The notes beneath the pieces are model-generated. The model was given only the letters and a program-made list of their open reading frames with translations, did not search any database and was not told the DNA's origin. The position numbers and the translations under genes are program-made. A stretch of DNA of 52,564 bases from a virus: positions 1 through 52,564 of the IMG/VR virus record IMGVR_UViG_3300042945_003702. One strand, given 5' to 3'. Positions 9,401 through 17,270 of this stretch are shown here, piece by piece; position 1 is the stretch's first letter; each line of letters opens with the position of its first letter.

Positions 9401-9597
9401 GTTCGTACGGATTATCCGAACTGAGCCGTAGCAATGTACTTAAGGATAGCGAGATGATGTGTGCGACACTGAAAAACCCGCTCGAATACGGCGCGTGTAT
9501 GTCAATGCTGAAGTGTAAAAAGTTCAATCCACCGTACGAGAAAAAATACTCTTTCGCCTTCTGTCCTTCTACGCTGCATGGGGGTAGATTAAGATGA
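6424..9597 (+). CDS. Large protein of unknown function (1057 aa), probable virion component
   Basis: Translation starts at GTG 6424; no ATG lies near. Residues 1 to about 800 are mostly helical with many charged residues. Residues about 800-930 are Ser/Thr/Pro-rich and look like a linker. The last 120 residues carry a cluster of Cys residues (SCKKFGSTDC, CNTG, CATLK, GACMSMLKCK, AFCPS), suggesting a disulfide or metal-binding C-terminal domain. It is the first gene of a three-gene plus-strand operon flanked by minus-strand tail and fibre genes. I do not recognise the family. It is not an obvious tape measure, because there are no long hydrophobic segments. Confidence 0.7.
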   Translation: MDQVTELVRERIGIIVTRGLDSYGYFSVETEKRKFYDFARWLVLEITGRIDRGEVVTLTPLKNKVIIDLFTTGFGPAFASELFGLIWSKLYAEVEFEEIRDNLTVSKYRRYEALLTELLADPINLYRQSIAEYLGTITEYSEADVAIDLGPSKSRLLKSNRTASYPELFRSRIRRPFAQVFKSNVESRAKVVKTAATDVNSIISDSKLNTELPEVNEDLLVATFSGEGRKIYADIKNLYNYFLDFGGYGGSINDSIEYQFKYYEYFMAMCYGRTLSNTALGGDFGNFEQIYGSRTTELKIHGLKFLENLYYTRSANQSDSPINPVASKYLNGIADRYVAEQTARTDIISLVLESVYVECLKVGDGIKGILNFPPEGIGDTTLHFESLARIFPESFDMGTRSSGLTGSIKMLLSAYNSLYALLQKQPDISVLSGKLEGIAGLLQSFTKTIRTAGFKPGGYVGSLRLTSYEPQSDKILERLKKLGFNDYEAQQIMSITDFNDLLAKFAPITDSQDVISFFRSYDLTKLIYEFGGQTAIDQYVDFLYGVDAESSLLRVLKFLNVNRSAASKIRSREYQRLIGYLITLTYAVDANQLVLLESVLNKNDLDIFDSITQIVQRGIPTILKKKEDIDVLSGVVAQIVVPDNSGYEYQKPIWNKLIEQSAGNAKHEDLSGMYDRMEGITPVELYEILGRPSPTSPLGKILDGVRGGRLSSLIRYCNLFGLLYSVSPYKNSGQLVNESADSYVSILNLVDNIDKLVDQLNVASLVIAETSSNERTESTYSDPLIKAQNKEFAALIDLVTGESTNPGIAESPGIGNSRVPNGVKISNSLTPEEAAVISQTGKTLGIFTSKGSDSADAGSYIRISVSNLLSNGVLGLPSSAVTSGENVSESMQPVPDYSVTHTVPTTTVQNDKSSFDPVESCKKFGSTDCTERGYDASLLCNTGFNKSLYPEVGYGPDSPDASVLPVDRPVGSKLERNTTYNAVKPVHPQYGFSSYGLSELSRSNVLKDSEMMCATLKNPLEYGACMSMLKCKKFNPPYEKKYSFAFCPSTLHGGRLR

Positions 9598-10370
9598 ACC
9601 GCACTCTTTTGTCTTACGCTAAGATGGTGGCGAACTCGGCTATTATAGAGTTCGGAGCTCAGCCCGGGTATTTTAACGGAACTCGCTGCGAGTCGATAGA
9701 CCGAGCCAGTATACGGAAACAGCTAATCGATTCGATAGAGATCGAGCTGGCTCAATCGGGCAATATTCGTCCGATTCAGGAGTTCAAATTGACGAATCAG
9801 TCGATTACTACGTGGGATGACTACTGGCTGGATAAGGAAGGAAGCTTCATAGTCGATCCGCTGATCGTTCGGGTAAATCTGCAGCGAAATAAGCTGGTCT
9901 ACGTTAACATGAATACGCCGAGATCGGAGTTGACCGACCTAAACCTAGAAGGGAACACCGAACTTCAGCATTTGTATATCCACGAAGCTCCGAAGCTCGA
10001 ACGGCTCGATCTATCCGGCTGCACCGGCCTGCAGTACGTGAGTCTGGGCATAAACCGGTCCATAAAAGAGCTGATTGTAAAAGACTGCGGGATGAGTACG
10101 GAAACTCTGCAGCAATTACTACGAGACTTCACACCGACCATGACGGCCAACGCGAATCTTAGAGGGGTCGGGGCTTTTCGCAAGACTCATAACACTCTGC
10201 TTGACCTGCGAGGGAACCAGATAGACTGGAATAACAGAAAAATTGCGAGTAAAATTCGCCTTCTGCTGACCAATAACTGGGTAGTCAAGTGGGACAATAA
10301 TCCGCCTACCGAAATCATACCGATCCAGATGTACGGGTTTTTTGTTGAAAGCCGTATAGGAAGAAATTGA
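9594..10370 (+). CDS. Leucine-rich-repeat protein
   Basis: The 258-residue product overlaps the preceding gene by four bases (ATGA). Residues about 88-180 carry consecutive LRR-like units: LIVRVNLQRNKLVYVNM, ELTDLNLEGNTELQHL, KLERLDLSGCTGLQYV and SIKELIVKDCGMS, then another helix. Repeats are about 21-22 residues long, as in bacterial LRRs. There is no signal peptide or membrane segment. LRRs mediate protein binding, so in a virion operon the protein may be a receptor-binding or assembly factor. That role is inference. Confidence 0.65.
   Translation: MNRTLLSYAKMVANSAIIEFGAQPGYFNGTRCESIDRASIRKQLIDSIEIELAQSGNIRPIQEFKLTNQSITTWDDYWLDKEGSFIVDPLIVRVNLQRNKLVYVNMNTPRSELTDLNLEGNTELQHLYIHEAPKLERLDLSGCTGLQYVSLGINRSIKELIVKDCGMSTETLQQLLRDFTPTMTANANLRGVGAFRKTHNTLLDLRGNQIDWNNRKIASKIRLLLTNNWVVKWDNNPPTEIIPIQMYGFFVESRIGRN
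10344..10351 (+). promoter_or_regulatory. GTTGAAAG late-promoter-like element
   Basis: GTTGAAAG, 23 nt before the GTG start at 10375, placed within the 3' end of the LRR gene. An AGGA ribosome-binding site lies between. It may give the third gene of the operon its own transcript. Confidence 0.5.
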
Positions 10371-10374
10371 ATTT

Positions 10375-11289
10375 GTGGCCGACCTAAGAACCAGATTTAT
10401 AGAGGACTATGCGGGCGGTCTGCTGAATATCGCACGTCAAGAACTCTCGAGTACGGGTGAAGTCTTGGCCCAGGACGGGTTTGTAGACAACACCGCGTTG
10501 TTTGTTGAAGATGGTCGGGGCGTAAAAAGCGGACTGAGACTGGGTAGTTCGTTGGCCGAATGTATCGACCCGACTACGGAGACCGGACTGCTGAATGTCC
10601 GGACTGCTGACCGAACCTATGCGAAGATCAAGGATCTTAAGATCTTCGCTACCGCGGTCGCATCGGCTCAGAGTGCGCTGACCGATTCGGTATCCGAGTC
10701 GGTTAGTAATTTTGAAGGTGCGTTTGAGTCGTTAGAGGTTGATTTTCAGTCGTTCCGGTCAGAAATCAATCTGTCAATTGAACAGATAAACAAGTCGCTA
10801 GAAGACCAGAGCTCGCTGATAAGCAAAATCAACACTGAAACGGTTCTGCGTATTGATTCGGACGCCGCATCGTTGTCGAACAGGGTCGATATTCTCGAAG
10901 AAACCGTAAAAGGCGTACAGATCGTGACCTCTGAACTTAAGTCGTCCGGTTCGACCTTTAAGCTCGAAGATGACGAACTACAGCGGTTCGATATTGAATC
11001 GAAATCAAAGTACTATGCGATAACAGAGATTTCAACCAACGTGCCAGCCTGGGTCACGCTGTATACCGATGCGGGGTCGCAAGGTAATGACATCAGAGCA
11101 CAAGGCGACCCGGCCGCTGTTAACAGCGGAATTATAGTCGATGTGATCACAACGACAGATAACTACGTTCGTAAGTTCATGCCGCTGCTGATTGCGGGAT
11201 CGGATGAACCGAAATTCTATATCCGCGCAGTTAACCGGTCCAACGTTACGGTTCAGGTCGCCGTAGTTATCAAATATATTCCGCTCTAA
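10375..11289 (+). CDS. Coiled-coil structural protein (probable virion component)
   Basis: The 304-residue product starts at GTG. Residues about 95-190 form a predicted long coiled coil (heptads in SVSNFEGAFESLEVDFQSF, INLSIEQINKSLEDQ, SNRVDILEETVKGVQ). A beta-rich C-terminal domain ends VQVAVVIKYIPL. This layout, a trimeric stalk followed by a small beta domain, is common in phage fibres and head decorations. The gene is convergent with the next and overlaps it by four bases. Confidence 0.55.
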   Translation: MADLRTRFIEDYAGGLLNIARQELSSTGEVLAQDGFVDNTALFVEDGRGVKSGLRLGSSLAECIDPTTETGLLNVRTADRTYAKIKDLKIFATAVASAQSALTDSVSESVSNFEGAFESLEVDFQSFRSEINLSIEQINKSLEDQSSLISKINTETVLRIDSDAASLSNRVDILEETVKGVQIVTSELKSSGSTFKLEDDELQRFDIESKSKYYAITEISTNVPAWVTLYTDAGSQGNDIRAQGDPAAVNSGIIVDVITTTDNYVRKFMPLLIAGSDEPKFYIRAVNRSNVTVQVAVVIKYIPL

Positions 11290-11645
11290 ATCCCCAACTC
11301 CAGCGAGTCGATAACCGACTGTATCGTCTCCGCTGACACTCTGATCACAACGGCCGGACCTATTTTTCTGAGAACGTAGAACAGAATACCTTCGCGTCTT
11401 TCTATGTCGTCGACAAACACGCTGCGGAAGGTTTTGTCGTGAATGTCCTGTCCACCCAGCAACTCGTACACTGAGTTGGGATCAAAGACCCACATACAAT
11501 TCGACTGATCGGCCGTAGCAATGTAGAGGGCGAAAGGTGTGTGATTTTTCTCTATATAGTACAAAGACTCCAGTACACCGGCAGGGTCGCCGGACCGCCT
11601 GAGCGAATCGACCAGGGTTTTCTTCTCGTTCTCTGTATTAAACAC
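11286..11645 (-). CDS. Small protein of unknown function
   Basis: The 119-residue product begins at GTG 11645, two bases after the stop of the upstream gene, so the two are likely coupled. It shows alternating beta and alpha segments (PFALYIATADQSNCMW, RREGILFYVLRKIGP, VVIRVSAETIQSVID). No motif recognised. Its 3' end overlaps the plus-strand gene by four bases. Confidence 0.6.
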   Translation of the reverse strand: MFNTENEKKTLVDSLRRSGDPAGVLESLYYIEKNHTPFALYIATADQSNCMWVFDPNSVYELLGGQDIHDKTFRSVFVDDIERREGILFYVLRKIGPAVVIRVSAETIQSVIDSLELGI

Positions 11646-11647
11646 GT

Positions 11648-11920
11648 TCAGATCCGAACAGACCGGGATTTACCAGAAAGTCCGAGATTCTTCGCAATAG
11701 CTTGGCTCATTTTCTCAGCCAGCTTGCGATCCGACTCGGACAGAGCGGGCCGAGGCTTAACGGATTCGGCGACAGGCTTGACAACCTCGGCGCGGGTTTG
11801 GATAGTCGGCGGGAGCGCTAACTTCTCGGAGGGGCTGGGATTCTCGAGTTCCGTCTCCAGATTTTTGTCTTTTTGCCCACTCGTGCCAGGCTGCGATTTG
11901 GGCTTTGCTGAAGTTTCCAT
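11648..11920 (-). CDS. Small Pro/Lys-rich, probably disordered protein
   Basis: From ATG at 11920 the product has 90 residues beginning METSAKPKSQ. It is dominated by Pro, Ser, Lys and Glu, with a short C-terminal helix (KLAEKMSQAIAKNLG). A non-ATG start at 11932 would add four residues. A GGTGAAAG element lies 28 nt before the ATG. Function unknown. Confidence 0.55.
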   Translation of the reverse strand: METSAKPKSQPGTSGQKDKNLETELENPSPSEKLALPPTIQTRAEVVKPVAESVKPRPALSESDRKLAEKMSQAIAKNLGLSGKSRSVRI

Positions 11921-11948
11921 TGTGCATGACAATTAGTTGCCTAAACTG

Positions 11949-11956
11949 CTTTCACC
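11949..11956 (-). promoter_or_regulatory. Late-promoter-like element (GGTGAAAG variant)
   Basis: GGTGAAAGCAGTTTAGGC matches the element before the tail tube gene except for one base in its first positions. It lies 28 nt before the ATG at 11920. A short hairpin (ACCGG-GATT-CCGGT) overlaps its upstream side. Confidence 0.4.
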
Positions 11957-12000
11957 GGAATCCCGGTCTACGTTGATTTTTACTTAAATCACAAAGCGTG

Positions 12001-13110
12001 TCAGTAGTCAGTCTCTAAGTAGCAGCTCATCAGGGCGATGCCGATGACGCTGCTGGTACCGCCAACGCTCATCCAGCCACGCTGGGTCAGGAGCGTGGTG
12101 TTGGTTGGCATGTTGGTGTTGATCGTGCCAGAGGCTGTGGCTCCGGTGCCGAGATCGGTCACGGTGTAGTTCACCGATTGCGTACTGCCGGGGGGTGAGA
12201 ACATCACCAGCTCATAAGCCTTGGTGCGGTCTGTTGTTGGCACGGGGAAGCTGGCGCCGAGGTTGACCTTGGTGATTGCAGCAGTGCCGCGGTGCATGAT
12301 CTGGATGTTGGCGTCTGCTGCGTCCCAGCCCATGCCGACGATGTTGGTGATCGTGCTCGGCTCAACGTCGGTCGGCGCAGCAGTGGTGTTGGTCATGCCG
12401 ACAAAGGCACGGTTCGTGGTTGTTGCGACGCCGGTGGCTGGCCCCCAGCGGCAGACGTAAAAAAAGCCGCCCTCACCCGCAGTAGCGCCGCCGACCGTCC
12501 AGCCCAGGTTGGGGTAGCGCCAGCCGGCAACCGCTGTAGTGGCTGCGCTGGTGACGAGATACTCAAGGCGCTGCGTTCGCGTCTGCCTGTTGGTGGTGGC
12601 GATGTTGGCGGATGTTGCGGTGCCTGTTGAGGTCAGCGTGGCAATGCCCAAGGCGACAGGAGCGTTCGATCCACTGGCTCCCTGCCAGATGCAGATGCGG
12701 TTCCGAGCAAATGTCGGCTGCAGTACAGCAGCGGCCGATGTAGAGCTGTTCTTGAAGCTCGGCATGGAGCGGCCTCCGATTGACAGCGCCGCGAGCTTGC
12801 TGCCTGCTCCCGGTGCGGTCGCTGTAGCGTTGTCCGCAAGAACCAGATCGCCCTCGTGGATAGTGACATCACTCGCACCACCAAACGCACCGGCATTGTT
12901 AAATTGGATCTGACCGCTACTGCCCCCAGGACTGCCACCGCCACCACCACCCGCTCCGACCTCAACAATGCTCTCCACTCCCGAAACGTCTTTCTTCAGA
13001 AAGAGTTTTCCATCGTTCGTGTTAATGGCCAGTTCGCCCAGAGCGAGCTGCGTGGTTGTCGGAACTGCCGACGCAACCGAACTGCGCCGTATTCGTATTG
13101 TATTTGCCAT
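12001..13110 (-). CDS. Tail fibre / adhesin with MANxxRI N-terminal domain
   Basis: The 369-residue protein starts with MANTIRIRRSSVA and has ELAINTNDGKLFLKK, a virion-attachment domain seen at the N-terminus of many phage fibres. A Gly-rich stretch (about residues 54-64) leads to SGQIQFNNAGAFGG, a typical fibre motif. The C-terminal 250 residues are a beta-rich, Thr/Ala-rich domain with several Trp, a candidate receptor-binding head. Base composition is richer in G+C than in neighbouring genes. It is paralogous at the N-terminus to the larger fibre at 13173-15248. GGGGAG precedes the ATG. Confidence 0.7.
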   Translation of the reverse strand: MANTIRIRRSSVASAVPTTTQLALGELAINTNDGKLFLKKDVSGVESIVEVGAGGGGGGSPGGSSGQIQFNNAGAFGGASDVTIHEGDLVLADNATATAPGAGSKLAALSIGGRSMPSFKNSSTSAAAVLQPTFARNRICIWQGASGSNAPVALGIATLTSTGTATSANIATTNRQTRTQRLEYLVTSAATTAVAGWRYPNLGWTVGGATAGEGGFFYVCRWGPATGVATTTNRAFVGMTNTTAAPTDVEPSTITNIVGMGWDAADANIQIMHRGTAAITKVNLGASFPVPTTDRTKAYELVMFSPPGSTQSVNYTVTDLGTGATASGTINTNMPTNTTLLTQRGWMSVGGTSSVIGIALMSCYLETDY

Positions 13111-13145
13111 TTGGCTCCCCGTTGATTTCTATGTAGAAGGGTTAA

Positions 13146-13163
13146 GCCCCGTATGTACGGGGC
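13146..13163. terminator. Perfect hairpin between two tail-fibre genes
   Basis: GCCCCGTA-TG-TACGGGGC forms an eight-pair stem downstream of the 691-residue fibre gene on the minus strand. There is no real T-run after it, so it may act as an attenuator or RNA stabiliser rather than a strong terminator. Confidence 0.35.
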
Positions 13164-13172
13164 GATTTGGTC

Positions 13173-15248
13173 TTAGAATGTTCCGCCGTCCAGATCGAAG
13201 CCGGAAGCTGCGCCGTCTTCAAGGAAGGTGACGAGGTCGCTGAGGGCGACCTGGACCATCGTTCCTGCGTCGTTGATAACCATGCGGTCGGCCAGGACCA
13301 GGGTCGTCGCAGTCGCGGTGGTCGAGCCGTCGATCACCGAGGCCTCAGTCGAGGTCAGAGCGGCGAGCGAAGTGGCCGTGCCACTGGCCATACCGGCCAG
13401 AGTGGCCAGTTCGGCGTCGTAGGCCTGCACGTTCGTCCCGATCACCAGACCGAGGTTTGTACGAGCACCCGCCGCGTCAGTCGCACCCGTACCGCCATTA
13501 GCCAGAGCGAGCGTGCCGGCCAGAGTGACCGCACCGGTCGTGGCGGTGCTGGGGGTCAGGCCTGTCGTCCCGGCGGAGAACGAACTAACCCCGGTCCCGG
13601 AGACGGACGAGTTGAACGAGCTGTACCACTGCGTCGTGCTTGACGCGTTGAACTCCATCACGCCGTTGACGGCGAGCTGGATGCTGGCGTTGGTGCCTAG
13701 AGCATCGATAGTTGCGCCGGATGCCGGAAATATATTGACCGGGTTGGCGCCTTTGTTAACGACGATCACGCGCCGGCCGGTCGTAGCGGTGGGCAGAGTC
13801 ACGCCGCTCGGGTTCGCCGCCGCTGTGGTGATAACGCTAAGGTCGCTGGTCAGAGCGCCCTGGCCCTGGGCGTTGGTCCCCGCAGTTACGTTGGCCGTTG
13901 TGCTGAATGTCTCCCCGCTCAGAGAAGGCGTGGTCAGGGACGGTGACGTACCGAACACCAGAGCGCCAGAGCCCGTCTCGTCGGTGATCGCCGAGGCCAA
14001 GTTTGCCGATGTATCGGAGATACCGTACCCAGAGAAAGTTGTCGGGGATGTGCCTGCGGTAACCCGGCCGTAAGTGTCAACAGTGACAGAGCGGTATGTG
14101 CCCGCCGTTGCGATACCCGATGTCAGGTTGATCGAATCGACCCCGATTGTCAGCGAACCTCCGCCCGTCGAGGCCACATCGAGAGTGTTACCGGTCTTGG
14201 TCAGACCGGCCCCTGCCGTGATCTGGCCAGCCCCGGAGAACTGGGCGAATGTCAGCGCCGTAGTACCGAGAACAATGGGGTCGTTGGTCGTCAGTACCCA
14301 GCCGCTGTCCGCGTTAACCGTACCCTCCGTCACGAAGGTGAACATACCGCCTGTCACTTCGGAACCAGGCGTGTTGTCCGCGTCAAGTGCGCGGGTCCAG
14401 GCCCCAGCGGCAACAACGTAGATACCGTTGCCAGACGCGGTGGTCTGATCCTTCACCAACACGCGGTCATTGGCCACCAGGACCACACCGTCAACGGTCT
14501 GAGTGCCGCTCAGCGTGATGTTAGCGGTCGTCGCAGCCCTTACGCTGTCCTTGACATCCAGACCGGTCTTAAGCGCATCGACATACGCCTTCGTTGCCGC
14601 GTCCTGGGCCCCCGACGGATCGGCCAGGCCAGTAATCCGCTGGTTGTTCAAAGCCACCGACGCCGTCGGCGCCGTCATCTGATCTAGGCGGTTAGTCCGT
14701 ACTTGCGTATCGAAGTCGCTGATCTTCGCCGCTGTCAGAGTGGGAATATCCGCAGCGACAAGGGAGCGGAAAGTCGGGGCGCCTGCAGAACCGTCAGGCG
14801 CGATGAATACTGTATTTGCTGTCTGGCTGGCCAAAGTGCCGGTGAGTGTGCCAGTTGTGGTAACTGGAGAGCCACTGACTGTGATAAAACTCGGTAGCGA
14901 TAACGCAACGCTGGTCACTCCAGTCGCGCTCGTTAGATACCCCTGCCCCTTGACAAAAGCCGTGCTCGCCGCTTTCGTGCTGTTGTCGGACAGTGTCTGA
15001 GTGGTGACGATTACGTCGCCGGTGAACGTCTTGTTGCCCGAAACGGTCTGCGCGCCGCTAAGGCTGAGGAACGCGCCTGAGCCGCCAATCGCCGGAATTG
15101 TGGTGGCCGTACCACCAGCACCGCCCGTACCCTTACCATAGTACAGGATGTCGTCGACTTCGTTAAAGGCCAACTCCGCGTTGGCTAAGCTGGCCGGTGC
15201 GCCAGCGTTACCACTGGCCCGGCGCTTGATGCGCAGAACGTTAGCCAT
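13173..15248 (-). CDS. Large tail fibre protein
   Basis: The 691-residue protein begins [16 protein letters not shown] and has [16 protein letters not shown], the same attachment domain as the 369-residue fibre. The body contains repeats common to phage fibres: [56 protein letters not shown] and [20 protein letters not shown]. The C-terminus ends [19 protein letters not shown]. The domain order (attachment, shaft, beta repeats) fits a long side-tail fibre that recognises the host. G+C content appears higher than in the neighbouring 15251-16104 genes. Confidence 0.75.
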   Translation of the reverse strand: MANVLRIKRRASGNAGAPASLANAELAFNEVDDILYYGKGTGGAGGTATTIPAIGGSGAFLSLSGAQTVSGNKTFTGDVIVTTQTLSDNSTKAASTAFVKGQGYLTSATGVTSVALSLPSFITVSGSPVTTTGTLTGTLASQTANTVFIAPDGSAGAPTFRSLVAADIPTLTAAKISDFDTQVRTNRLDQMTAPTASVALNNQRITGLADPSGAQDAATKAYVDALKTGLDVKDSVRAATTANITLSGTQTVDGVVLVANDRVLVKDQTTASGNGIYVVAAGAWTRALDADNTPGSEVTGGMFTFVTEGTVNADSGWVLTTNDPIVLGTTALTFAQFSGAGQITAGAGLTKTGNTLDVASTGGGSLTIGVDSINLTSGIATAGTYRSVTVDTYGRVTAGTSPTTFSGYGISDTSANLASAITDETGSGALVFGTSPSLTTPSLSGETFSTTANVTAGTNAQGQGALTSDLSVITTAAANPSGVTLPTATTGRRVIVVNKGANPVNIFPASGATIDALGTNASIQLAVNGVMEFNASSTTQWYSSFNSSVSGTGVSSFSAGTTGLTPSTATTGAVTLAGTLALANGGTGATDAAGARTNLGLVIGTNVQAYDAELATLAGMASGTATSLAALTSTEASVIDGSTTATATTLVLADRMVINDAGTMVQVALSDLVTFLEDGAASGFDLDGGTF

Positions 15249-15250
15249 AA

Positions 15251-15499
15251 CTAGAAATTGCCCCCGTCGGTTAAGGTGAGTTTGGTATTAGTAGAGTCGG
15301 ATAGGAACTTGCCCTGTCCAGCGTTATAGACCGGAATGCTTCCGTCCACAGAAGTAGAGGTGTCAAAAATTTCTACTCTATCCTCTAGAGCTTTCAACAT
15401 ACCGAAAGTTACCGGCTCCGAGTCATCCAGGGGTGTGGGTAGGTTGAGAACCCTACTAGCACCCTTAAAATCCATGTTTACGTAGACTTCTTTGCTCAT
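15251..15499 (-). CDS. Small fibre-associated protein
   Basis: The 82-residue product ([20 protein letters not shown]...) contains [21 protein letters not shown], a string that often appears in the shaft of cyanophage fibres. It ends LTLTDGGNF, much like the end of the 691-residue fibre (DLDGGTF). It lies between a fibre gene and another structural gene and overlaps the latter by one base. Probably a short fibre or connector subunit. Confidence 0.55.
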   Translation of the reverse strand: MSKEVYVNMDFKGASRVLNLPTPLDDSEPVTFGMLKALEDRVEIFDTSTSVDGSIPVYNAGQGKFLSDSTNTKLTLTDGGNF

Positions 15500-16104
15500 T
15501 ATATTAGCCTAGCATGGCCACTAAGTGGCAGAGTAAACTCCACCCGGACAGTGTTTTTAGTCAGGTGGTTTACGTACCCGTCGATCTCATTCCACTCATT
15601 ATTAAACAGTTCTACGGAAGGATAGTAGCCCAGATTGTGAGTGATGGTCCAGGTTGCGCGGGGCTCGATCTGGTCGTACTGGACGGATTTTAGGTTGGTT
15701 CGTGTGGTCAGGACGCTGGCCGGCGACTCAGGAACCACGGGCTCGGGTGGTGCGATCACCGGAGGAACGTAGTTGGTGGGTTGGTTGGGATCTAGAACAG
15801 TATTCTGCTCCAGAAGGATGTCCGCCACTGTGGATTCGGAGAGTTGGTTACTTGCCTCGGCCCATGCCTGCCAACCCCACATCTCCTCATTATACGTATT
15901 ATGCGCCAACTGATCCTTCGAGTCGGCCTGCCCGGCGCGAAAGTTACGCAGGGGGCCGGGATTCACGCGGTTGGAGTTTGAGAGGTACTCAGGCTGGGAG
16001 AGTTGCTGGCGGACTAGCGATGTCGCCTGCGTGTCGGTGCTCCTGTAGTCGCTGGAGGCCCTGAGCCTCTCCCACTCCTCGAATGGGTTCTTCGCTACGG
16101 CCAC
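15499..16104 (-). CDS. Tail-associated structural protein with ITHNLGYYP motif
   Basis: I place the start at GTG 16104, preceded by a strong GAGGAGGGGGAGG ribosome-binding site, giving 201 residues beginning MAVAKNPFEEWERLR. The longer TTG frame would include the promoter. The C-terminus carries RATWTITHNLGYYPSVELFN and VNHLTKNTVRVEFTLPLSGH, a domain repeatedly found at the ends of phage baseplate and fibre proteins. The N-terminal half is polar and Pro-rich. A baseplate or fibre-attachment role is likely. Confidence 0.6.
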   Translation of the reverse strand: MAVAKNPFEEWERLRASSDYRSTDTQATSLVRQQLSQPEYLSNSNRVNPGPLRNFRAGQADSKDQLAHNTYNEEMWGWQAWAEASNQLSESTVADILLEQNTVLDPNQPTNYVPPVIAPPEPVVPESPASVLTTRTNLKSVQYDQIEPRATWTITHNLGYYPSVELFNNEWNEIDGYVNHLTKNTVRVEFTLPLSGHARLI

Positions 16105-16127
16105 AACCTCCCCCTCCTCTATACTAA

Positions 16128-16135
16128 TTTTAAAC
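16128..16135 (-). promoter_or_regulatory. GTTTAAAA promoter-like element, minus strand
   Basis: GTTTAAAATTAGTATAG lies 23 nt before the GTG at 16104. It is a one-base variant of the recurrent octamer and supports the internal GTG as the real start. Confidence 0.45.
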
Positions 16136-16141
16136 AAAGGG

Positions 16142-16149
16142 GTTTAAAG
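16142..16149 (+). promoter_or_regulatory. GTTTAAAG late-promoter-like element, plus strand
   Basis: GTTTAAAG, 22 nt before the ATG at 16172. Together with the element at 16128 it forms a compact divergent promoter pair for the fibre and tail-sheath operons. Confidence 0.55.
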
Positions 16150-16171
16150 GATTTGACATCAGACAAACACT

Positions 16172-16546
16172 ATGGCTGTAAGCAAGATGGCGCGAGATGC
16201 GGCCTCAGGAGCCGCCGTTGAGGCGGAGGACGACTACTTTGATTTTGGCGATCCGGAGATCGTGATTGTAGAGATCTCCGAGGGAAAGTTTCTGACACTC
16301 CGGGAACCCTCCGCGAGCGATCTTATAGAGATCTCCAAGATCTCGGATAATAAGAACATTTCGGATGTGGAAGCCACTCTCCAGACGATCTGCATCCTCC
16401 ACGCTCCCGAGCAGGGCCGGAGAAGACTGTCTCTCAAGGACGCTAAGAGACTCACCGCTCGTCAGCTGAAGGCTCTTGGAGGAGCCATCAACAGTCTTCT
16501 GGGCCTTGGCGGAAAGGGGGAAGGGAGTGAGGAAGAGGGTGAGTAA
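16172..16546 (+). CDS. Tail assembly chaperone-like protein
   Basis: The 124-residue product has an acidic N-terminus, then IVIVEISEGKFLTLREPSASDLIEISK, and a helical part (ATLQTICILHAPEQGRRRL, LTARQLKALGGAINSLLG). The strand-Gly-strand-REPSASDL pattern is typical of small tail assembly chaperones that bind the tape measure. The next gene has the same arrangement, so the two may be paralogues. They lie just before the sheath gene. No programmed-frameshift fusion is needed, because each has its own start. Confidence 0.5.
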   Translation: MAVSKMARDAASGAAVEAEDDYFDFGDPEIVIVEISEGKFLTLREPSASDLIEISKISDNKNISDVEATLQTICILHAPEQGRRRLSLKDAKRLTARQLKALGGAINSLLGLGGKGEGSEEEGE

Positions 16547-16548
16547 CG

Positions 16549-16968
16549 GTGTCGCTCTCGGCGCGAAAGAACAGCAACTACACCGTGTCGGTGTTTGACT
16601 CCAGATCCCGAGAGATCCGCTTCAGGGACATAAAAGGTTCCGATCTGGAGTACCTGGATTCCATGTTCGCGGAGGAGAATAGCGAACTCTCCTTCGATCA
16701 GGTTGTCGAACTTCTCTCCACTCTCTGCACGAGAGACCTGGATTTTAGGTCCCTGACCCAGAGAACCATCATGCAGATTTTTGATATTGTCAAGGAGCAC
16801 ATACTCTGCAACTACATGACTAAGATTGACTGGCTGAGACGGTGTTACGGAGTGCAGAATGGTTCGTTTGCTGGAGTCTCGGATATGGAGCAGATTCCGC
16901 TTAGCAAATTCACCGTGATGTCCCAGATCCACCTGGAGGCAATAGAGAACATAAAGACTCCTACATGA
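16549..16968 (+). CDS. Tail assembly chaperone-like protein, second copy
   Basis: Translation starts at GTG 16549, two bases after the previous stop. The 139-residue product shows TVSVFDSRSREIRFRDIKGS, followed by DLEYLDSMF and VVELLSTLCTRDLDF. This order matches the preceding chaperone-like protein. A basic helical C-terminus (TKIDWLRRCYGV) follows. I infer a role with the tail tape measure or tube; similarity is by pattern only. Confidence 0.45.
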   Translation: MSLSARKNSNYTVSVFDSRSREIRFRDIKGSDLEYLDSMFAEENSELSFDQVVELLSTLCTRDLDFRSLTQRTIMQIFDIVKEHILCNYMTKIDWLRRCYGVQNGSFAGVSDMEQIPLSKFTVMSQIHLEAIENIKTPT

Positions 16969-17207
16969 CAGATACGGAACGACTGAAACTGATCCTTATC
17001 CTGTGCTCGATATGCCTCAGGAGCGACGTACCCGAACTGAAGTCGTTTGTCAGCGTAAACTCGAGGTACGTCACCACCAACGACTTCAACAAGATCCTGA
17101 GGAAGTCGATGAAGATACTGGAGTTTAAGAGGTGCGGAGCGATCTCCTGCCCCGACTGGCTGATGAACGAGCTCTTCCAACTCTACAAGGTAGACTCGAC
17201 CAACTAA
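16965..17207 (+). CDS. Small helical protein in tail operon
   Basis: The 80-residue product overlaps the previous gene by four bases (ATGA). It is mostly helical and contains four Cys residues, starting MTDTERLKLILILCSICLRS. No motif recognised. Tight coupling suggests it works with the two chaperone-like proteins. Confidence 0.6.
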   Translation: MTDTERLKLILILCSICLRSDVPELKSFVSVNSRYVTTNDFNKILRKSMKILEFKRCGAISCPDWLMNELFQLYKVDSTN

Positions 17208-17228
17208 ACAGGTCAAAATCAGCCATTT

Positions 17229-17236
17229 GTTTAAGG
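17229..17236 (+). promoter_or_regulatory. GTTTAAGG promoter-like element before sheath
   Basis: GTTTAAGG lies 34 nt before the sheath ATG, and a second variant, AGTGAAAG, ends 21 nt before it. One of the two is probably the active element. Confidence 0.35.
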
Positions 17237-17270
17237 ATAATAGTGAAAGATATAGTGTCTTCAAATCTCT

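Noticed and set aside
15499-16137. Longer TTG start at 16137
   Set aside because: It would translate the promoter-like GTTTAAAA and the strong ribosome-binding site that serves GTG 16104.
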